Of a DNA stretch of 57,356 bases, positions 23,178 through 32,840 are shown piece after piece (the stretch's first letter is position 1; each line of letters begins with the position of its first letter). The notes under the pieces are model-generated. The model had not been told where the DNA came from, did not search any database, and saw nothing but the letters and a program-made list of their open reading frames with translations. The DNA is from Cloacibacterium sp046296655 (GTDB lineage: Bacteria; Bacteroidota; Bacteroidia; Flavobacteriales; Weeksellaceae). A program made the translations under genes and the position numbers. The DNA is taken from NCBI GenBank assembly GCA_046296655.1, contig JBKBLE010000014.1:1-57356 (forward strand). The letters are read 5' to 3'.

Positions 23178-24641
23178 ATGAAATTAGGTTTATTAACGCT
23201 ATTGTTATCTTTCCCTAGCTTATTCTTAGCTCAAGATAACAAGGAAAATAGTGTGTATCCCAACACGTTCACCTCTGGCTCTGCTAAGGTGTCAAAATTT
23301 GACAACAAAGCTAAAAGGTATAATGATTGGGCAATCACTTTAGGAGGTGGTACATCTATTATGCACCGCGGCGATTTAACTTCTCTCAACCAAGATGGGA
23401 AAAATTTCGGATGGAATGCTTATGTAGGACTTGCAAAACAAATTAGTGGCACATTTGGGCTAGAACTGCAATACCAAACTGGTGAAACCAAGCAAACTGG
23501 TAGAATCATTACCAGACCTTCTTATGGTTTAGGTGTGGCTACTACGAGATACAATCAAGTAACTTTATTAGGAGACGTAAATTTTTCTAATTTTTTTAGA
23601 AGAACAGACAATAAATCACCTTTTAGATGGTCTCTACATGGTTATGCAGGAGTTGGATTACAAGGTTATGAGTTCGAAAGAGATGATGATAAGCCACTCA
23701 CTACATTACCTAATGGTAATGTTATTGATGAAAATTATCAAAAATTTAAACAACCTTTTAGAATAGATTCATTCTTTTATCAAGGTGGAGCAGGTGTAAA
23801 ATACAATTTGTCAAGAAGAATTGATATTGATACCAGAGTAATGTATATTATCTCAGGTGATGATGAATTCGATGGAGGAGGAGAAACGCCTGATGGAGTT
23901 TACAATCAAATCAAGAGAAATTATTCTGATAATATGATTGTAGCCAATGTAGGAGTGACAATAAAATTAGGAAAACATAATACCCATTTATCTTGGTATG
24001 ATGCCCAAAATGAATTGCATAGAAAAATAGTTGCTCTAGATAGTAGATCAGTAGAACCTATTATCTGTGAAAGAGGAGATGCTGATAAAGATGGCGTTTG
24101 TGATGATTGGGATCGTGAGCTAGACACACCTTTAGGAGCTAGAGTAGATGGTGCTGGTAAAGCGCTAGATATGGACTTAGATGGTGTAATAGATTTAAAT
24201 GACGCATGTGTAACCGTTCCTGGATTGGCTAAAAATAAAGGATGCCCTGACTTAGTAGATGAAACTCTTGAAATTATTGAAGAAATTAATAGATTTGAAG
24301 GAATTGAATTCGAATTGAATAAAGACGTTATTAGAGTTCAGTCTTATGCCAAATTAGATAATGCTGCAGAAGTTATTAAAAAGTTAAATTCTACAGTTAA
24401 GTTCTATGTAATTGGTGGAATTGATACTAGAGCATCAGATAGCTATAACTTTGACTTATCTGAAAGAAGAGCAAAAGCAGTGAAGAATTATTTAGTTGGT
24501 AAAGGAGTGAATCCAGATATTCTTATTACAGAAGGTAGAGGTGAAAAAGACCTTAAATATCCAGAATGTAATCCTGCTAGTAAGTGTCCAGAATGGAAAA
24601 ATGAAGCCAACAGAAGAGTTTATTTCAAAGCGGCTCAATAA
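23178..24641 (+). CDS. OmpA family outer-membrane protein (copy 1)
   Basis: A 487-residue protein: signal peptide (ending SLFLAQ), an N-terminal beta-barrel (about 45-260), a calcium-binding-type segment (GDADKDGVCDDWDRELDTPL and LDMDLDGVIDLNDACVTVPG, about 290-345), and an OmpA C-terminal peptidoglycan-binding domain (about 370-487, SDSYNFDLSERRAKAVKNYL). The C-terminal domain is divergent: GGIDTRASDS replaces the usual GHTD motif and a four-Cys-like loop (ECNPASKCPEW) is inserted. It is 10 nt after folK, and a paralogue follows 31 nt later, so the pair arose by tandem duplication. Confidence 0.93.
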   Translation: MKLGLLTLLLSFPSLFLAQDNKENSVYPNTFTSGSAKVSKFDNKAKRYNDWAITLGGGTSIMHRGDLTSLNQDGKNFGWNAYVGLAKQISGTFGLELQYQTGETKQTGRIITRPSYGLGVATTRYNQVTLLGDVNFSNFFRRTDNKSPFRWSLHGYAGVGLQGYEFERDDDKPLTTLPNGNVIDENYQKFKQPFRIDSFFYQGGAGVKYNLSRRIDIDTRVMYIISGDDEFDGGGETPDGVYNQIKRNYSDNMIVANVGVTIKLGKHNTHLSWYDAQNELHRKIVALDSRSVEPIICERGDADKDGVCDDWDRELDTPLGARVDGAGKALDMDLDGVIDLNDACVTVPGLAKNKGCPDLVDETLEIIEEINRFEGIEFELNKDVIRVQSYAKLDNAAEVIKKLNSTVKFYVIGGIDTRASDSYNFDLSERRAKAVKNYLVGKGVNPDILITEGRGEKDLKYPECNPASKCPEWKNEANRRVYFKAAQ

Positions 24642-24672
24642 TTTTAATCTTTCAATTTAAAAATACAACATC

Positions 24673-26175
24673 ATGAAAATAAATTTTGCAACTTTCACAT
24701 TAGCTATGCTTTTGCCTTTGTCAGTTACGGCACAACAAAAAGATAACTTTTATGTAGGAGATCAAAATAAACCTTTTACACAAAAAGATAAAAAATTTAA
24801 TGATTGGTCAATCTCTGCTGGTTTTGGAGTTCCATTAATCGAATCAGGAGATTTAAATTCATTTAAAAATGGAGCAGATAAAATCCTATTTGGTTACTCT
24901 GCATATTTAAGCATAGATAAAGCGATTACACACGCATTTGGTCTTAATTTGCAATATGATTTGGGAGAAACCAATCAAGGTCTGTCAAAGATTAATGAAG
25001 GCTCAACTGCTAATTCTGTTGAAGCAAAAACAAAATATCAAAACATCAGTTTAATTGTAGATATTAACTTCTCTAATTTACTAAGAAGAGTAGATAATCA
25101 TTCTCCATACAGATGGGCGTTACATGGTTATGGAGGTATTGGTGCTTTGTCGTATAAAGCATACAGACAAGACGAAGGTTCTACTTCTGCACCATTAATC
25201 ACTGATAAGGATTTTTCAACGAAATCATTATTTGGACAAGCTGGGGCAGGTCTTAAATTTAAAGTAAATAGAAGAATTGACATCGAAGGTAGAGTAATGT
25301 ATGTATTTACAGGAGATGATTCTTTTGATGGAGGTGGTAATTATCTAGGAAGCGAAGACCTAGGTTATCATGGTTATGATAGCCCTGTAAACTTAAGAGA
25401 AGAAGAAGTTTCTGATAATTTTATCAATGCAACTTTAGGTATTTCCTTAAAACTAGGAAAGCATCAATCACACTTAATGTGGCATGATCCATTACAAGAA
25501 ATTTATTATAAACTAGATGTTTTAGATAATAAAAATGTAGATGTAGAAGTTTGTAAAAAAGGTGATACTGATAACGATGGAGTTTGTGATGATTGGGATA
25601 GACAATTAGATACACCAATGGGAGCAAGAGTAGATGGAGCTGGTGTAGCATTAGATGCAGATTTAGACGGTGTAATAGATTTAAATGATAAATGTGTTAC
25701 CGTTCCTGGTCCTGTAGAAAATAATGGTTGTCCTAAAGTAGTAGCAGTTGATAAAAGTAAATTAGCTACAGATATAGAACTTGCATTAAGAGATGTTCTG
25801 TTTAATTTCAATAAAGCTACTGTAAGACCAGAATCTTATTCTAAATTAGATTTAGCTGCTCAGATAATTAAAAGTTCTCAAGGTGGTACTTATTTAATAA
25901 TCGGTCATACAGATAAAAAAGGTTCAGATGCTTATAACTTAGCACTTTCAAGAGCTAGAGCTGCAGAAGTAGTTAAAGAATTAGAAAAAAGAGGAGTAGA
26001 CCCATCTCAAATTAAATCAAAAGGAGTGGGAGAGGCTGAAGCTAAAGTTGCCGAAACAGCATCTGATGAAGAAAGACTACAAGATAGAAAAGTTCAGGTA
26101 AAATACGTTTTAGATTCTGAATGGGATTCTATACCAAAAAATGACATTCCTACTAAATTAATTATTAAAAAATAA
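24673..26175 (+). CDS. OmpA family outer-membrane protein (copy 2)
   Basis: A paralogue of the preceding gene with the same order: signal peptide (ending SVTAQ), barrel, Asp-rich calcium-type repeats (GDTDNDGVCDDWDRQLDTPM), and an OmpA C-domain (about 370-475). Here the peptidoglycan-binding motif is canonical (GHTDKKGSDAYNLALSRARA). A 25-residue tail (SEWDSIPKNDIPTKLIIKK) follows the domain. It probably links the outer membrane to the cell wall. A terminator follows 17 nt after the stop. Confidence 0.95.
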   Translation: MKINFATFTLAMLLPLSVTAQQKDNFYVGDQNKPFTQKDKKFNDWSISAGFGVPLIESGDLNSFKNGADKILFGYSAYLSIDKAITHAFGLNLQYDLGETNQGLSKINEGSTANSVEAKTKYQNISLIVDINFSNLLRRVDNHSPYRWALHGYGGIGALSYKAYRQDEGSTSAPLITDKDFSTKSLFGQAGAGLKFKVNRRIDIEGRVMYVFTGDDSFDGGGNYLGSEDLGYHGYDSPVNLREEEVSDNFINATLGISLKLGKHQSHLMWHDPLQEIYYKLDVLDNKNVDVEVCKKGDTDNDGVCDDWDRQLDTPMGARVDGAGVALDADLDGVIDLNDKCVTVPGPVENNGCPKVVAVDKSKLATDIELALRDVLFNFNKATVRPESYSKLDLAAQIIKSSQGGTYLIIGHTDKKGSDAYNLALSRARAAEVVKELEKRGVDPSQIKSKGVGEAEAKVAETASDEERLQDRKVQVKYVLDSEWDSIPKNDIPTKLIIKK

Positions 26176-26192
26176 TTTTTAAAATCAATACT

Positions 26193-26220
26193 AAAAGCTG
26201 CGTATATCGCAGCTTTTTTT
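26193..26220 (+). terminator. Terminator of the folK-OmpA unit
   Basis: The perfect 10-bp stem AAAAGCTGCG/CGCAGCTTTT with a 5-nt loop is followed by TTTTT. Confidence 0.92.
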
Positions 26221-26256
26221 ATGCAAAATTTTAAACTAAATTCTTAAATTTACCAA

Positions 26257-28158
26257 ATGCAATCTTCTCATCATTTAGCTGAACTCACACAGAAAACCCT
26301 TACTCATTTTTGGGGGTATCAAGATTTCAGGGATTCACAACAAGACATTATTCATGCGGTTATTGCGGGTAAAGATACCATTGCACTGTTACCTACAGGT
26401 GGTGGTAAATCTCTTTGTTATCAGCTTCCAGCGTTGGTTTTAGAAGGAACCTGTTTGGTGATTTCTCCACTTTTGGCTTTAATGAAAGACCAAGTTCAGC
26501 AGTTGAAATTAAGAGGAATAGAGGCAGAATATTTAAGTTCGGAATTAGATGAATTGCAACAAGAAGAAATTTACGGCAGATGTATAGAAGGAATTACCAA
26601 ATTGCTTTATATCTCTCCAGAAAGGCTTCAGAATCGCCAATTTTTAGAAAGAATAGAAGAAATTCAGATTTCTTTTATTGCAGTAGACGAAGCACACTGT
26701 ATTTCTGAATGGGGACAAGATTTCAGACCGAGTTATCAAAATATTAAAAATTTCAGAACGCTTTTTAAGAATGTTCCTTGTCTTGCGCTAACTGCTACCG
26801 CAACTCCAAAAGTTCTAGAAGACATTAAACTAAAATTAGGATTTACTCAATATCAAATTTTTAGAAAAAGTTTTAAAAGAGAAAATATCAGCATTTTTAA
26901 TGATGAGGTAGCAGATAAATACCAGAGAGTTTTAGATTTGCTAAAACACAACCAAAATTCAGGGATTATTTATACCAGAACCAGAAAAGAAGCCGAAAAT
27001 TTAACGGAGTTTTTACAAAAAAATAAAATCAAAAATGTAGATTTTTTTCACGCAGGACTCTCTGTGAAAGAAAAGCATCAGAAGCAAGAAAAATGGCTCA
27101 AAAGCAACCAGAATGTATTGGTTTCTACCAACGCTTTTGGGATGGGAATTGATAAAGAAAATGTGAGATTTGTAATTCATCTTTCACCAGCACCATCCTT
27201 AGAAAACTACTATCAGGAAATCGGAAGAGCAGGTAGAGATGGCGAGAAAAGTTATGCTTTTTTACTTTGGAATGAGCAAGAATTACTTAATTTAGACGAT
27301 GTTTTTTATAATCAAACTCCTTCTAAATCAGAGTTTTTGAAAATAATTTCTTATCTGTATTCTACTTTTATGATTGCAGAAAATGAATTGCCAGAAAATA
27401 TTTTTGAACTGAACATTTCTAAAATTCAGAACTTTACTAAAATCTCTCAAGCCAAGATTAGAAATGTGCTGAATTTCCTGCATAATCAAGAGTTAATTTA
27501 TCTCAATACTTCTAAAAATTTATCTACTTTAGAGTTGAAATTTGAGGTAAGTGATTTAGAAAATTTGCATAGAAAAGACAGCTATTTTATAGAATTATTG
27601 CTCAGATGTGTTGATGGTTTATCTACACACAGAGTGCAGTTCAGCGAAGCGAGTACTTGCAAAAAATTGGGAGTTGGTGCGCAAGAACTTAAAGAAAGAC
27701 TGAAAGAAATTCACCAAAAAGGATATATAGATTATCTAGACGGAAGTTTAGATTCTATCAAATTTTTGAAACCTAGAGAAGACCGAACTTTTTCTGGGAA
27801 ATGGTGGAATCTTTTTGAGCAAATTCAGAAAAATAAATTGCAGAAATGGGAAGAAATGAAGTTTTATACCAGAAATCATGATTGCTGTAAAATGAAACTT
27901 ATTCTTACTTATTTCGGCGAAAAAGAGCCGAAAAACTGTGGAAATTGCTATGTTTGCACGGCCAAAAATCCTAAAACCAACCCTATTAGTGCAGAAAGAC
28001 AAATTCTAGATATTTTACAGCAGAAACCAGCTACTTTAGATGATCTAAATGCGATTTTGTTAGAATATTCCAGAGAAAAAATTCAAGAAGTGCTTATCTT
28101 TTTGCTGGATTTAGGAAAAATTAGAATGTTAGATTTTAGAACGTATACCATTAAATAA
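26257..28158 (+). CDS. recQ: RecQ family ATP-dependent DNA helicase
   Basis: A superfamily 2 helicase of 633 residues that unwinds DNA 3' to 5' in recombination and repair. Motif I is LLPTGGGKSLCYQLPA, motif II VDEAHCISEWGQDFRPSY, motif III LTATATP, and motif VI QEIGRAGRDG. The RecQ zinc-binding Cys cluster is in CCKMKLILTYFGE...CGNCYVC (about 540-570). No HRDC domain follows; the C-terminus is a short helical region. This is the shorter of the RecQ types found in Bacteroidota. fmt starts 29 nt downstream. Confidence 0.95.
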   Translation: MQSSHHLAELTQKTLTHFWGYQDFRDSQQDIIHAVIAGKDTIALLPTGGGKSLCYQLPALVLEGTCLVISPLLALMKDQVQQLKLRGIEAEYLSSELDELQQEEIYGRCIEGITKLLYISPERLQNRQFLERIEEIQISFIAVDEAHCISEWGQDFRPSYQNIKNFRTLFKNVPCLALTATATPKVLEDIKLKLGFTQYQIFRKSFKRENISIFNDEVADKYQRVLDLLKHNQNSGIIYTRTRKEAENLTEFLQKNKIKNVDFFHAGLSVKEKHQKQEKWLKSNQNVLVSTNAFGMGIDKENVRFVIHLSPAPSLENYYQEIGRAGRDGEKSYAFLLWNEQELLNLDDVFYNQTPSKSEFLKIISYLYSTFMIAENELPENIFELNISKIQNFTKISQAKIRNVLNFLHNQELIYLNTSKNLSTLELKFEVSDLENLHRKDSYFIELLLRCVDGLSTHRVQFSEASTCKKLGVGAQELKERLKEIHQKGYIDYLDGSLDSIKFLKPREDRTFSGKWWNLFEQIQKNKLQKWEEMKFYTRNHDCCKMKLILTYFGEKEPKNCGNCYVCTAKNPKTNPISAERQILDILQQKPATLDDLNAILLEYSREKIQEVLIFLLDLGKIRMLDFRTYTIK

Positions 28159-28187
28159 TTCTTTGTAAAAAGAAGATTCTTATAAAA

Positions 28188-29135
28188 ATGAAAAATTTAA
28201 AAGTTGTTTTTTTCGGAACGCCAGATTTTGCGGCAAAATCTTTAGAAGCGATTCATCATTCTCATCACGAAATTGTGGGAGTAGTTACCGTTGCAGATAA
28301 ACCTTCTGGTCGTGGACAAAAACTCACCGAATCTCCAGTTAAAAAATATGCAGTAGAAAATAATTTGCCAATTTTTCAACCAGAAAAATTGAGAAATCCA
28401 GAATTTTTGGAAGAAATGAGAAAGCTAGAGGCAGATGTTTTCGTGGTGGTTGCCTTTAGAATGATGCCAAAAATATTATTTGAAATGCCTAAATTGGGAA
28501 CTTTCAATCTTCACGCAAGTTTATTGCCTGATTACAGAGGTGCGGCTCCAATCAATTTTGCGATTATTAACGGCGAAGAAAAAACGGGCGCTACTACTTT
28601 TTTCATCAACGAAAAAATAGATGAAGGAAATATTCTTTTGCAAGAAGAATTGCCTATTTTACCAGATGAAAATGCAGGAAGTTTACACGACAGATTGATG
28701 GAAATGGGTGCAAAACTGGTAGTGAAAACATTAGATGGTTTAGCCGAAAATTCTATCACAGAACAACCGCAGCCACAAGTTGCAGAACCCAAAAATGCTT
28801 TCAAAATTTTCAAAGAAGACACGAGAATTCATTGGAATCAAGAAACGGTTAAGGTTCACAATTTCATCAGAGGAATGTCGCCTTATCCTTGTGCTTTTAC
28901 CACTTTGAAAATCGGTGAAGAAACTAAAGGTTTGAAGATTTATGCAGGAACTTTTGAAGTTTCAGAACATCAGAAAACGGCTGGAACTTTAGAAATTTCT
29001 AAAAATATTTTTAGAATTTATACCAAAGATGGCTTTTATCAGCCTACAGAAGTTCAGTTAGAAGGAAAAAAACGAATGAATGTAAAAGATTTCTTAAACG
29101 GATTTCACAGTTTTGAGAATATAAAAATAGCGTAG
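28188..29135 (+). CDS. fmt: Methionyl-tRNA formyltransferase
   Basis: This enzyme formylates initiator Met-tRNA with 10-formyl-tetrahydrofolate. The N-terminal Rossmann domain has VVFFGTPDFAAKSLEAI and the active-site signature FNLHASLLPDYRGAAPINFA (Asn-His-Asp), followed by GATTFFINEKIDEGNIL. The C-terminal OB-fold domain spans about 205-305. The 315 residues are standard. It probably forms a unit with recQ. Its stop codon lies inside the stem of a bidirectional terminator. Confidence 0.97.
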   Translation: MKNLKVVFFGTPDFAAKSLEAIHHSHHEIVGVVTVADKPSGRGQKLTESPVKKYAVENNLPIFQPEKLRNPEFLEEMRKLEADVFVVVAFRMMPKILFEMPKLGTFNLHASLLPDYRGAAPINFAIINGEEKTGATTFFINEKIDEGNILLQEELPILPDENAGSLHDRLMEMGAKLVVKTLDGLAENSITEQPQPQVAEPKNAFKIFKEDTRIHWNQETVKVHNFIRGMSPYPCAFTTLKIGEETKGLKIYAGTFEVSEHQKTAGTLEISKNIFRIYTKDGFYQPTEVQLEGKKRMNVKDFLNGFHSFENIKIA

Positions 29136-29154
29136 AAATTTCTACGCTATTTTT
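29123..29154. terminator. Bidirectional terminator between fmt and ribBA
   Basis: A perfect 16-bp inverted repeat (AAAAATAGCGTAGAAA with its complement) is flanked by A and T tracts. It includes the fmt stop codon. Confidence 0.92.
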
Positions 29155-29173
29155 GATTAATCTTTTTAAGATT

Positions 29174-30295
29174 TTACATCTGTACCATTTCGGTAATTTC
29201 TACACCATAACCAGCAACAAGTGGTTTTTGATTAGGATTTTGAGTAATCACTCTGAATTTGGTGATGCCTAATTTTTTAAGAATTTGAGTTCCAATTCCG
29301 TATTCTATGAAATTAGCAGTAAGAGTAGGTCTTGCAACTTGTCCGTCTTGATAATTCAGGAATTGTTGTAATTTTCTCATCGTGAGTTCTGCATTAGACA
29401 CATTATTGATGAAAATAAGCGCTCCTTTTCCTTCCGCATTAATCATATTGGTTACTTTTTCCAATTGAGGATTTTCGCCGTTAATCAATCTGCTTAAAAC
29501 ATCAAAATAAGCACTTGAAGACTGAACTCTTACCAAAACAGGCTCATCTATTTCCCAATTTCCTTTGGTTAAAGCAAAGTGAATCTGGTCTGTATGTTTT
29601 TCTTGGAAAGCATGAAAATCAAACTCACCGAAAGCGGTTTTTACTCTTCTAGACTCTATTTCGTTTACCAAATCACCTTTTTTCAATTGGTAATTGATTA
29701 AATCTTCGATAGAAATAATTTTAAGGTCTAATTTTTTAGCCAAAACCATTAATTCTGGTAATCTTGCCATGGTTCCATCTTCGTTCATAATTTCGCAGAT
29801 GACACCACCTTCTTTCAGTCCAGCTAATTTGGTTAAATCAATCGCAGCTTCTGTATGACCAGCTCTTTTTAGAACGCCACCCGTTTTTGCACGAAGTGGA
29901 AAAATGTGACCAGGTCTTATTAAATCTGTCGGCTTGGTTTTTTCGTCCATCAAAGCCAAAATTGTTTTTGCTCTGTCACTAGCCGAAATTCCTGTAGAAA
30001 CGCCGTCTCCCAATAAATCGACAGAAACCGTAAAAGCAGTTTCTTTCGGGTCTGTACTTCTAGAAACCATGGCTTCAAGACCTAGTTCGTCACATCTTTT
30101 TTCAGGAAGAGGTGTACAGATTAATCCACGACCATGAATGGTCATAAAGTTGATGATTTCTGGAGTGGTAAGTTCGGCAGCAGAAAGAAAATCTCCTTCA
30201 TTTTCGCGGTTTTCATCATCTACTACGATGATTACTTTACCATTTTTAAGGTCTTCTATTGCTTCAGGAATTGTATTGAGTTTAATTTCAGACAT
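29174..30295 (-). CDS. ribBA: DHBP synthase RibB fused to a degenerate GTP cyclohydrolase II domain
   Basis: Residues 1-205 are an intact 3,4-dihydroxy-2-butanone-4-phosphate synthase for riboflavin synthesis: DDENRENEGDFLSAAE, RPGHIFPLRAKTGGVLKRAGHTEAA, and GVICEIMNEDGTMAR. Residues 210-373 have the GTP cyclohydrolase II fold, but the zinc-binding segment with its three Cys residues is replaced by VRVQSSSAYFDVLSRL (about 256-270). Only part of the C-terminal YGIGTQILKKLG motif remains. This half is therefore predicted inactive for GTP hydrolysis, and a separate ribA should exist elsewhere. Confidence 0.93.
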   Translation of the reverse strand: MSEIKLNTIPEAIEDLKNGKVIIVVDDENRENEGDFLSAAELTTPEIINFMTIHGRGLICTPLPEKRCDELGLEAMVSRSTDPKETAFTVSVDLLGDGVSTGISASDRAKTILALMDEKTKPTDLIRPGHIFPLRAKTGGVLKRAGHTEAAIDLTKLAGLKEGGVICEIMNEDGTMARLPELMVLAKKLDLKIISIEDLINYQLKKGDLVNEIESRRVKTAFGEFDFHAFQEKHTDQIHFALTKGNWEIDEPVLVRVQSSSAYFDVLSRLINGENPQLEKVTNMINAEGKGALIFINNVSNAELTMRKLQQFLNYQDGQVARPTLTANFIEYGIGTQILKKLGITKFRVITQNPNQKPLVAGYGVEITEMVQM

Positions 30296-30388
30296 TTTTA
30301 CTTTTTAATTTTGCGCAAATATAAGCATTAGTGATTAGTTTTCTGAGATTCAATGTGACGAATTAATCAATTGATTTTATTGATAATT

Positions 30389-31408
30389 CTATAAAATATT
30401 CACTTCTCTTTCGAGTTCTATTCCGTATTTTTCTTTTACAGAGTCAATAATCTGGGTAGAGAAATCGTAAATTTCTTTTCCTGATGCGTTTCCAGTGGCG
30501 TTAATGATGACCAAGGCTTGTAATTTATAAGAAGCTACATTTCCTATTTGTTTGCCTTTCCAGCCTGCATTTTCTATGAGCCAACCCGCAGGAACTTTTA
30601 CCCAATCACCATTTGCATATCCTTGAATTTCAGGAAATTTTTCCTTTAAATTTTCAAATTGAGCTAAAGGAATACTTGGATTTTTGAAGAAACTTCCAGC
30701 GTTTCCAATTTCGGCAGGATTGGGAAGTTTGCTTTGTCTAATGTTGATTACCGCTTTAGAAACCTCTTGAATAGTAGGATTTTCAATTCCTAAACTTTTT
30801 AATTCTGTAGAAATTGCTCCATATTCTGTTTTGATGTGATGGTTTTGGGTAGTCAGTTTAAACGTGACTTCTACAATCACATATTTTCCTTTGGCAGAAG
30901 TTTTAAAGATAGAATCTCTGTAACCAAATTTGCAATCTTCCAATGATAATTCCTCAATTTCTGAAGTTTCTAAATTTAGAGCTTTACAAGAAACGAAATG
31001 GTCTTTGATTTCAGTTCCATAAGCGCCAATATTCTGAATAGGACAAGTTCCCACATTTCCCGGAATGAGCGAAAGATTTTCTAATCCGCCATAATTTTTA
31101 GAAAGCGTGTACAGTACAAATTCATGCCAGTTTTCACCTGCTTTTGCAGAAACAAGTACGTGATTTTCGTCTAAATTTTCTTCGGAAATCCCTTTTAAAT
31201 TTAATTTAATCACCAATCCGTCAAAATCTTGGGTGAAGAGCAAATTGCTGCCGCCGCCTAAAAAAAGGATTTTAATATGATTGATTTTGGCAAATTCTGT
31301 GGCATATTTTAGTTCGTGTAAATCATGTACTTCGGCAAAATAATGCGCTTTTGCTTCTACACCAAAAGTATTGTAATTCTTTAAAGAGATATTTTCTTGA
31401 ATTTTCAT
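30389..31408 (-). CDS. murB: UDP-N-acetylenolpyruvoylglucosamine reductase
   Basis: A flavoenzyme that reduces UDP-GlcNAc-enolpyruvate to UDP-MurNAc with NADPH. At 339 residues it is a type I MurB. Visible are the start NISLKNYNTFGVEAKA, FAD-site LGGGSNLLF, SLIPGNVGTCPIQNIGAYG, YRDSIFK, and the catalytic Ser in IGNAGSFFKNP. The next peptidoglycan gene, murA, is 2.6 kb away on the same strand but is separated by other genes. No partner is adjacent. Confidence 0.96.
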   Translation of the reverse strand: MKIQENISLKNYNTFGVEAKAHYFAEVHDLHELKYATEFAKINHIKILFLGGGSNLLFTQDFDGLVIKLNLKGISEENLDENHVLVSAKAGENWHEFVLYTLSKNYGGLENLSLIPGNVGTCPIQNIGAYGTEIKDHFVSCKALNLETSEIEELSLEDCKFGYRDSIFKTSAKGKYVIVEVTFKLTTQNHHIKTEYGAISTELKSLGIENPTIQEVSKAVINIRQSKLPNPAEIGNAGSFFKNPSIPLAQFENLKEKFPEIQGYANGDWVKVPAGWLIENAGWKGKQIGNVASYKLQALVIINATGNASGKEIYDFSTQIIDSVKEKYGIELEREVNIL

Positions 31409-31514
31409 TTTTTTTTCAAAAGTCTTTTTGACTGCAAAGTATTTGCGAAGCCTTCAGTTTCTAATTTTTACAAATTTACTGAAAATAAGTTTTGCGAAAA
31501 GGAAATTGATAGAA

Positions 31515-31543
31515 TCAAAAAAAACGAACCGAAGTCCGTTTTA
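31515..31543 (-). terminator. UUCG-loop terminator of the aminotransferase gene
   Basis: On the minus strand the stem AACGGAC/GTTCGTT with a stable TTCG tetraloop is followed by a run of T. Confidence 0.85.
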
Positions 31544-31549
31544 AAAATT

Positions 31550-32743
31550 TTATTTTTTGTATTGCTCTAAAGCGATTTTGATTAATTCTACGCTTCTTCG
31601 CAAGTCTTCTTCTTTTAGAACGTAAGCAATTCTTACTTGCTTTTTCCCAAGTTCTGGAACCGAATAAAAACCTGAAGCTGGAGCTACCATTACGGTTTCG
31701 CCATTGTCAGAAAAATGTTCGAGTAACCACTGTGCAAAATCATCTGCATCTTCTACCGGTAATTCTGCTACACAGTAAAATGCACCTTTTGGAGTTGGGC
31801 ATTTCACTCCCGGAATTTCGTTTAATAATTCTACCAAAAGATTTCTGCGTTTGGTATATTCTTCGCGAACAGATTGAATGTATTCTGCGTCATTATCATG
31901 CGCTGCGGTTGCTAAAATCTGACCAATAAGCACAGGAGAAAGTCTTGCCTGAGCAAATTTCATGGCAGCATCATGGAGTGTTTTAGAACGAGTAACCAAA
32001 CAACCAATTCTAACGCCACACATCGAATATCTTTTTGATTCTGAATCGATGATGATGCAATTTTCTTTCAGTTCTGGAAACTCTAACATAGAAATTTGCT
32101 TTTCTCCATCATAAACATATTCTCTGTAAACTTCATCAGAAATAATCACAATATCGTGTTTAAGAGCAATTTCGGCTAATTTTTGTAATTCTTCTCTCGT
32201 ATAAAGATAACCTGTAGGATTTCCGGGATTACAGATGAGAATTGCTTTGGTTTTTTCGGTGATTTTTTTCTCAAATTCTTCAATTTTTGGCAGGGCAAAA
32301 CCTGTGTCAATAGAAGAAGGTATCGCCACTACTTTTACACCGATTGCATTGGTAAAACCATTGTAATTAGCATAATACGGTTCTGGAATGATGACTTCGT
32401 CTCCGCTGTCACAAACTACAGAAAGTGCGAAATTCAACGCTTCTGAACCACCATTGGTAACGATGAAATTATCTGTAGTAAGATCTTTAAAACCAATAGA
32501 ATGATAATATTTTTCGAGTTGTTTTCTGTAGTCTAAATTTCCTTCAGAAAGTGCGTATTCTAGAACTTTTAAGTCGATATTTTTAAGTGCGTCTAATGCT
32601 GTTTTAGGCGTTTCAATATCTGGTTGCCCGATATTTAGGTGGTAAACTTTAGTACCTTTAGCTTTTGCAGCCAATGCATAAGGAACTAATTTTCTGATGG
32701 GCGAAGCAGGCATACTTACTGCTCTGTTTGATATTTTAGGCAT
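31550..32743 (-). CDS. Pyridoxal phosphate-dependent class I/II aminotransferase
   Basis: A fold-type I aminotransferase of 397 residues, close to aspartate/aromatic aminotransferases. Visible are YHLNIGQPDIETP, the PLP-site ICNPGNPTGYLYT, DEVYREYVYDGE, and the Schiff-base Lys in SESKRYSMCGVRIG. The substrate cannot be fixed from sequence. The start chosen is MPKISNRAVSMPASPIRKL at 32743: a longer frame reaches 32923, but its 60 extra residues translate AT-rich upstream DNA and overlap the divergent gene's control region. It is divergent from the lipoprotein at 32841. Confidence 0.92.
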   Translation of the reverse strand: MPKISNRAVSMPASPIRKLVPYALAAKAKGTKVYHLNIGQPDIETPKTALDALKNIDLKVLEYALSEGNLDYRKQLEKYYHSIGFKDLTTDNFIVTNGGSEALNFALSVVCDSGDEVIIPEPYYANYNGFTNAIGVKVVAIPSSIDTGFALPKIEEFEKKITEKTKAILICNPGNPTGYLYTREELQKLAEIALKHDIVIISDEVYREYVYDGEKQISMLEFPELKENCIIIDSESKRYSMCGVRIGCLVTRSKTLHDAAMKFAQARLSPVLIGQILATAAHDNDAEYIQSVREEYTKRRNLLVELLNEIPGVKCPTPKGAFYCVAELPVEDADDFAQWLLEHFSDNGETVMVAPASGFYSVPELGKKQVRIAYVLKEEDLRRSVELIKIALEQYKK

Positions 32744-32840
32744 AAAATTGAGGATTTGTACAAAAATAACATTATTTCGTGAATTTAAAGAATATAAGAT
32801 TTTGCAATTTTTTAGTCTAGATTTTATACTTTTACGTAAA

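Noticed and set aside
32697..32840. Extended N-terminus of the YiiX-like lipoprotein
   Set aside because: It would overlap the divergent aminotransferase coding region and bury the lipoprotein signal; ATG 32841 is better.
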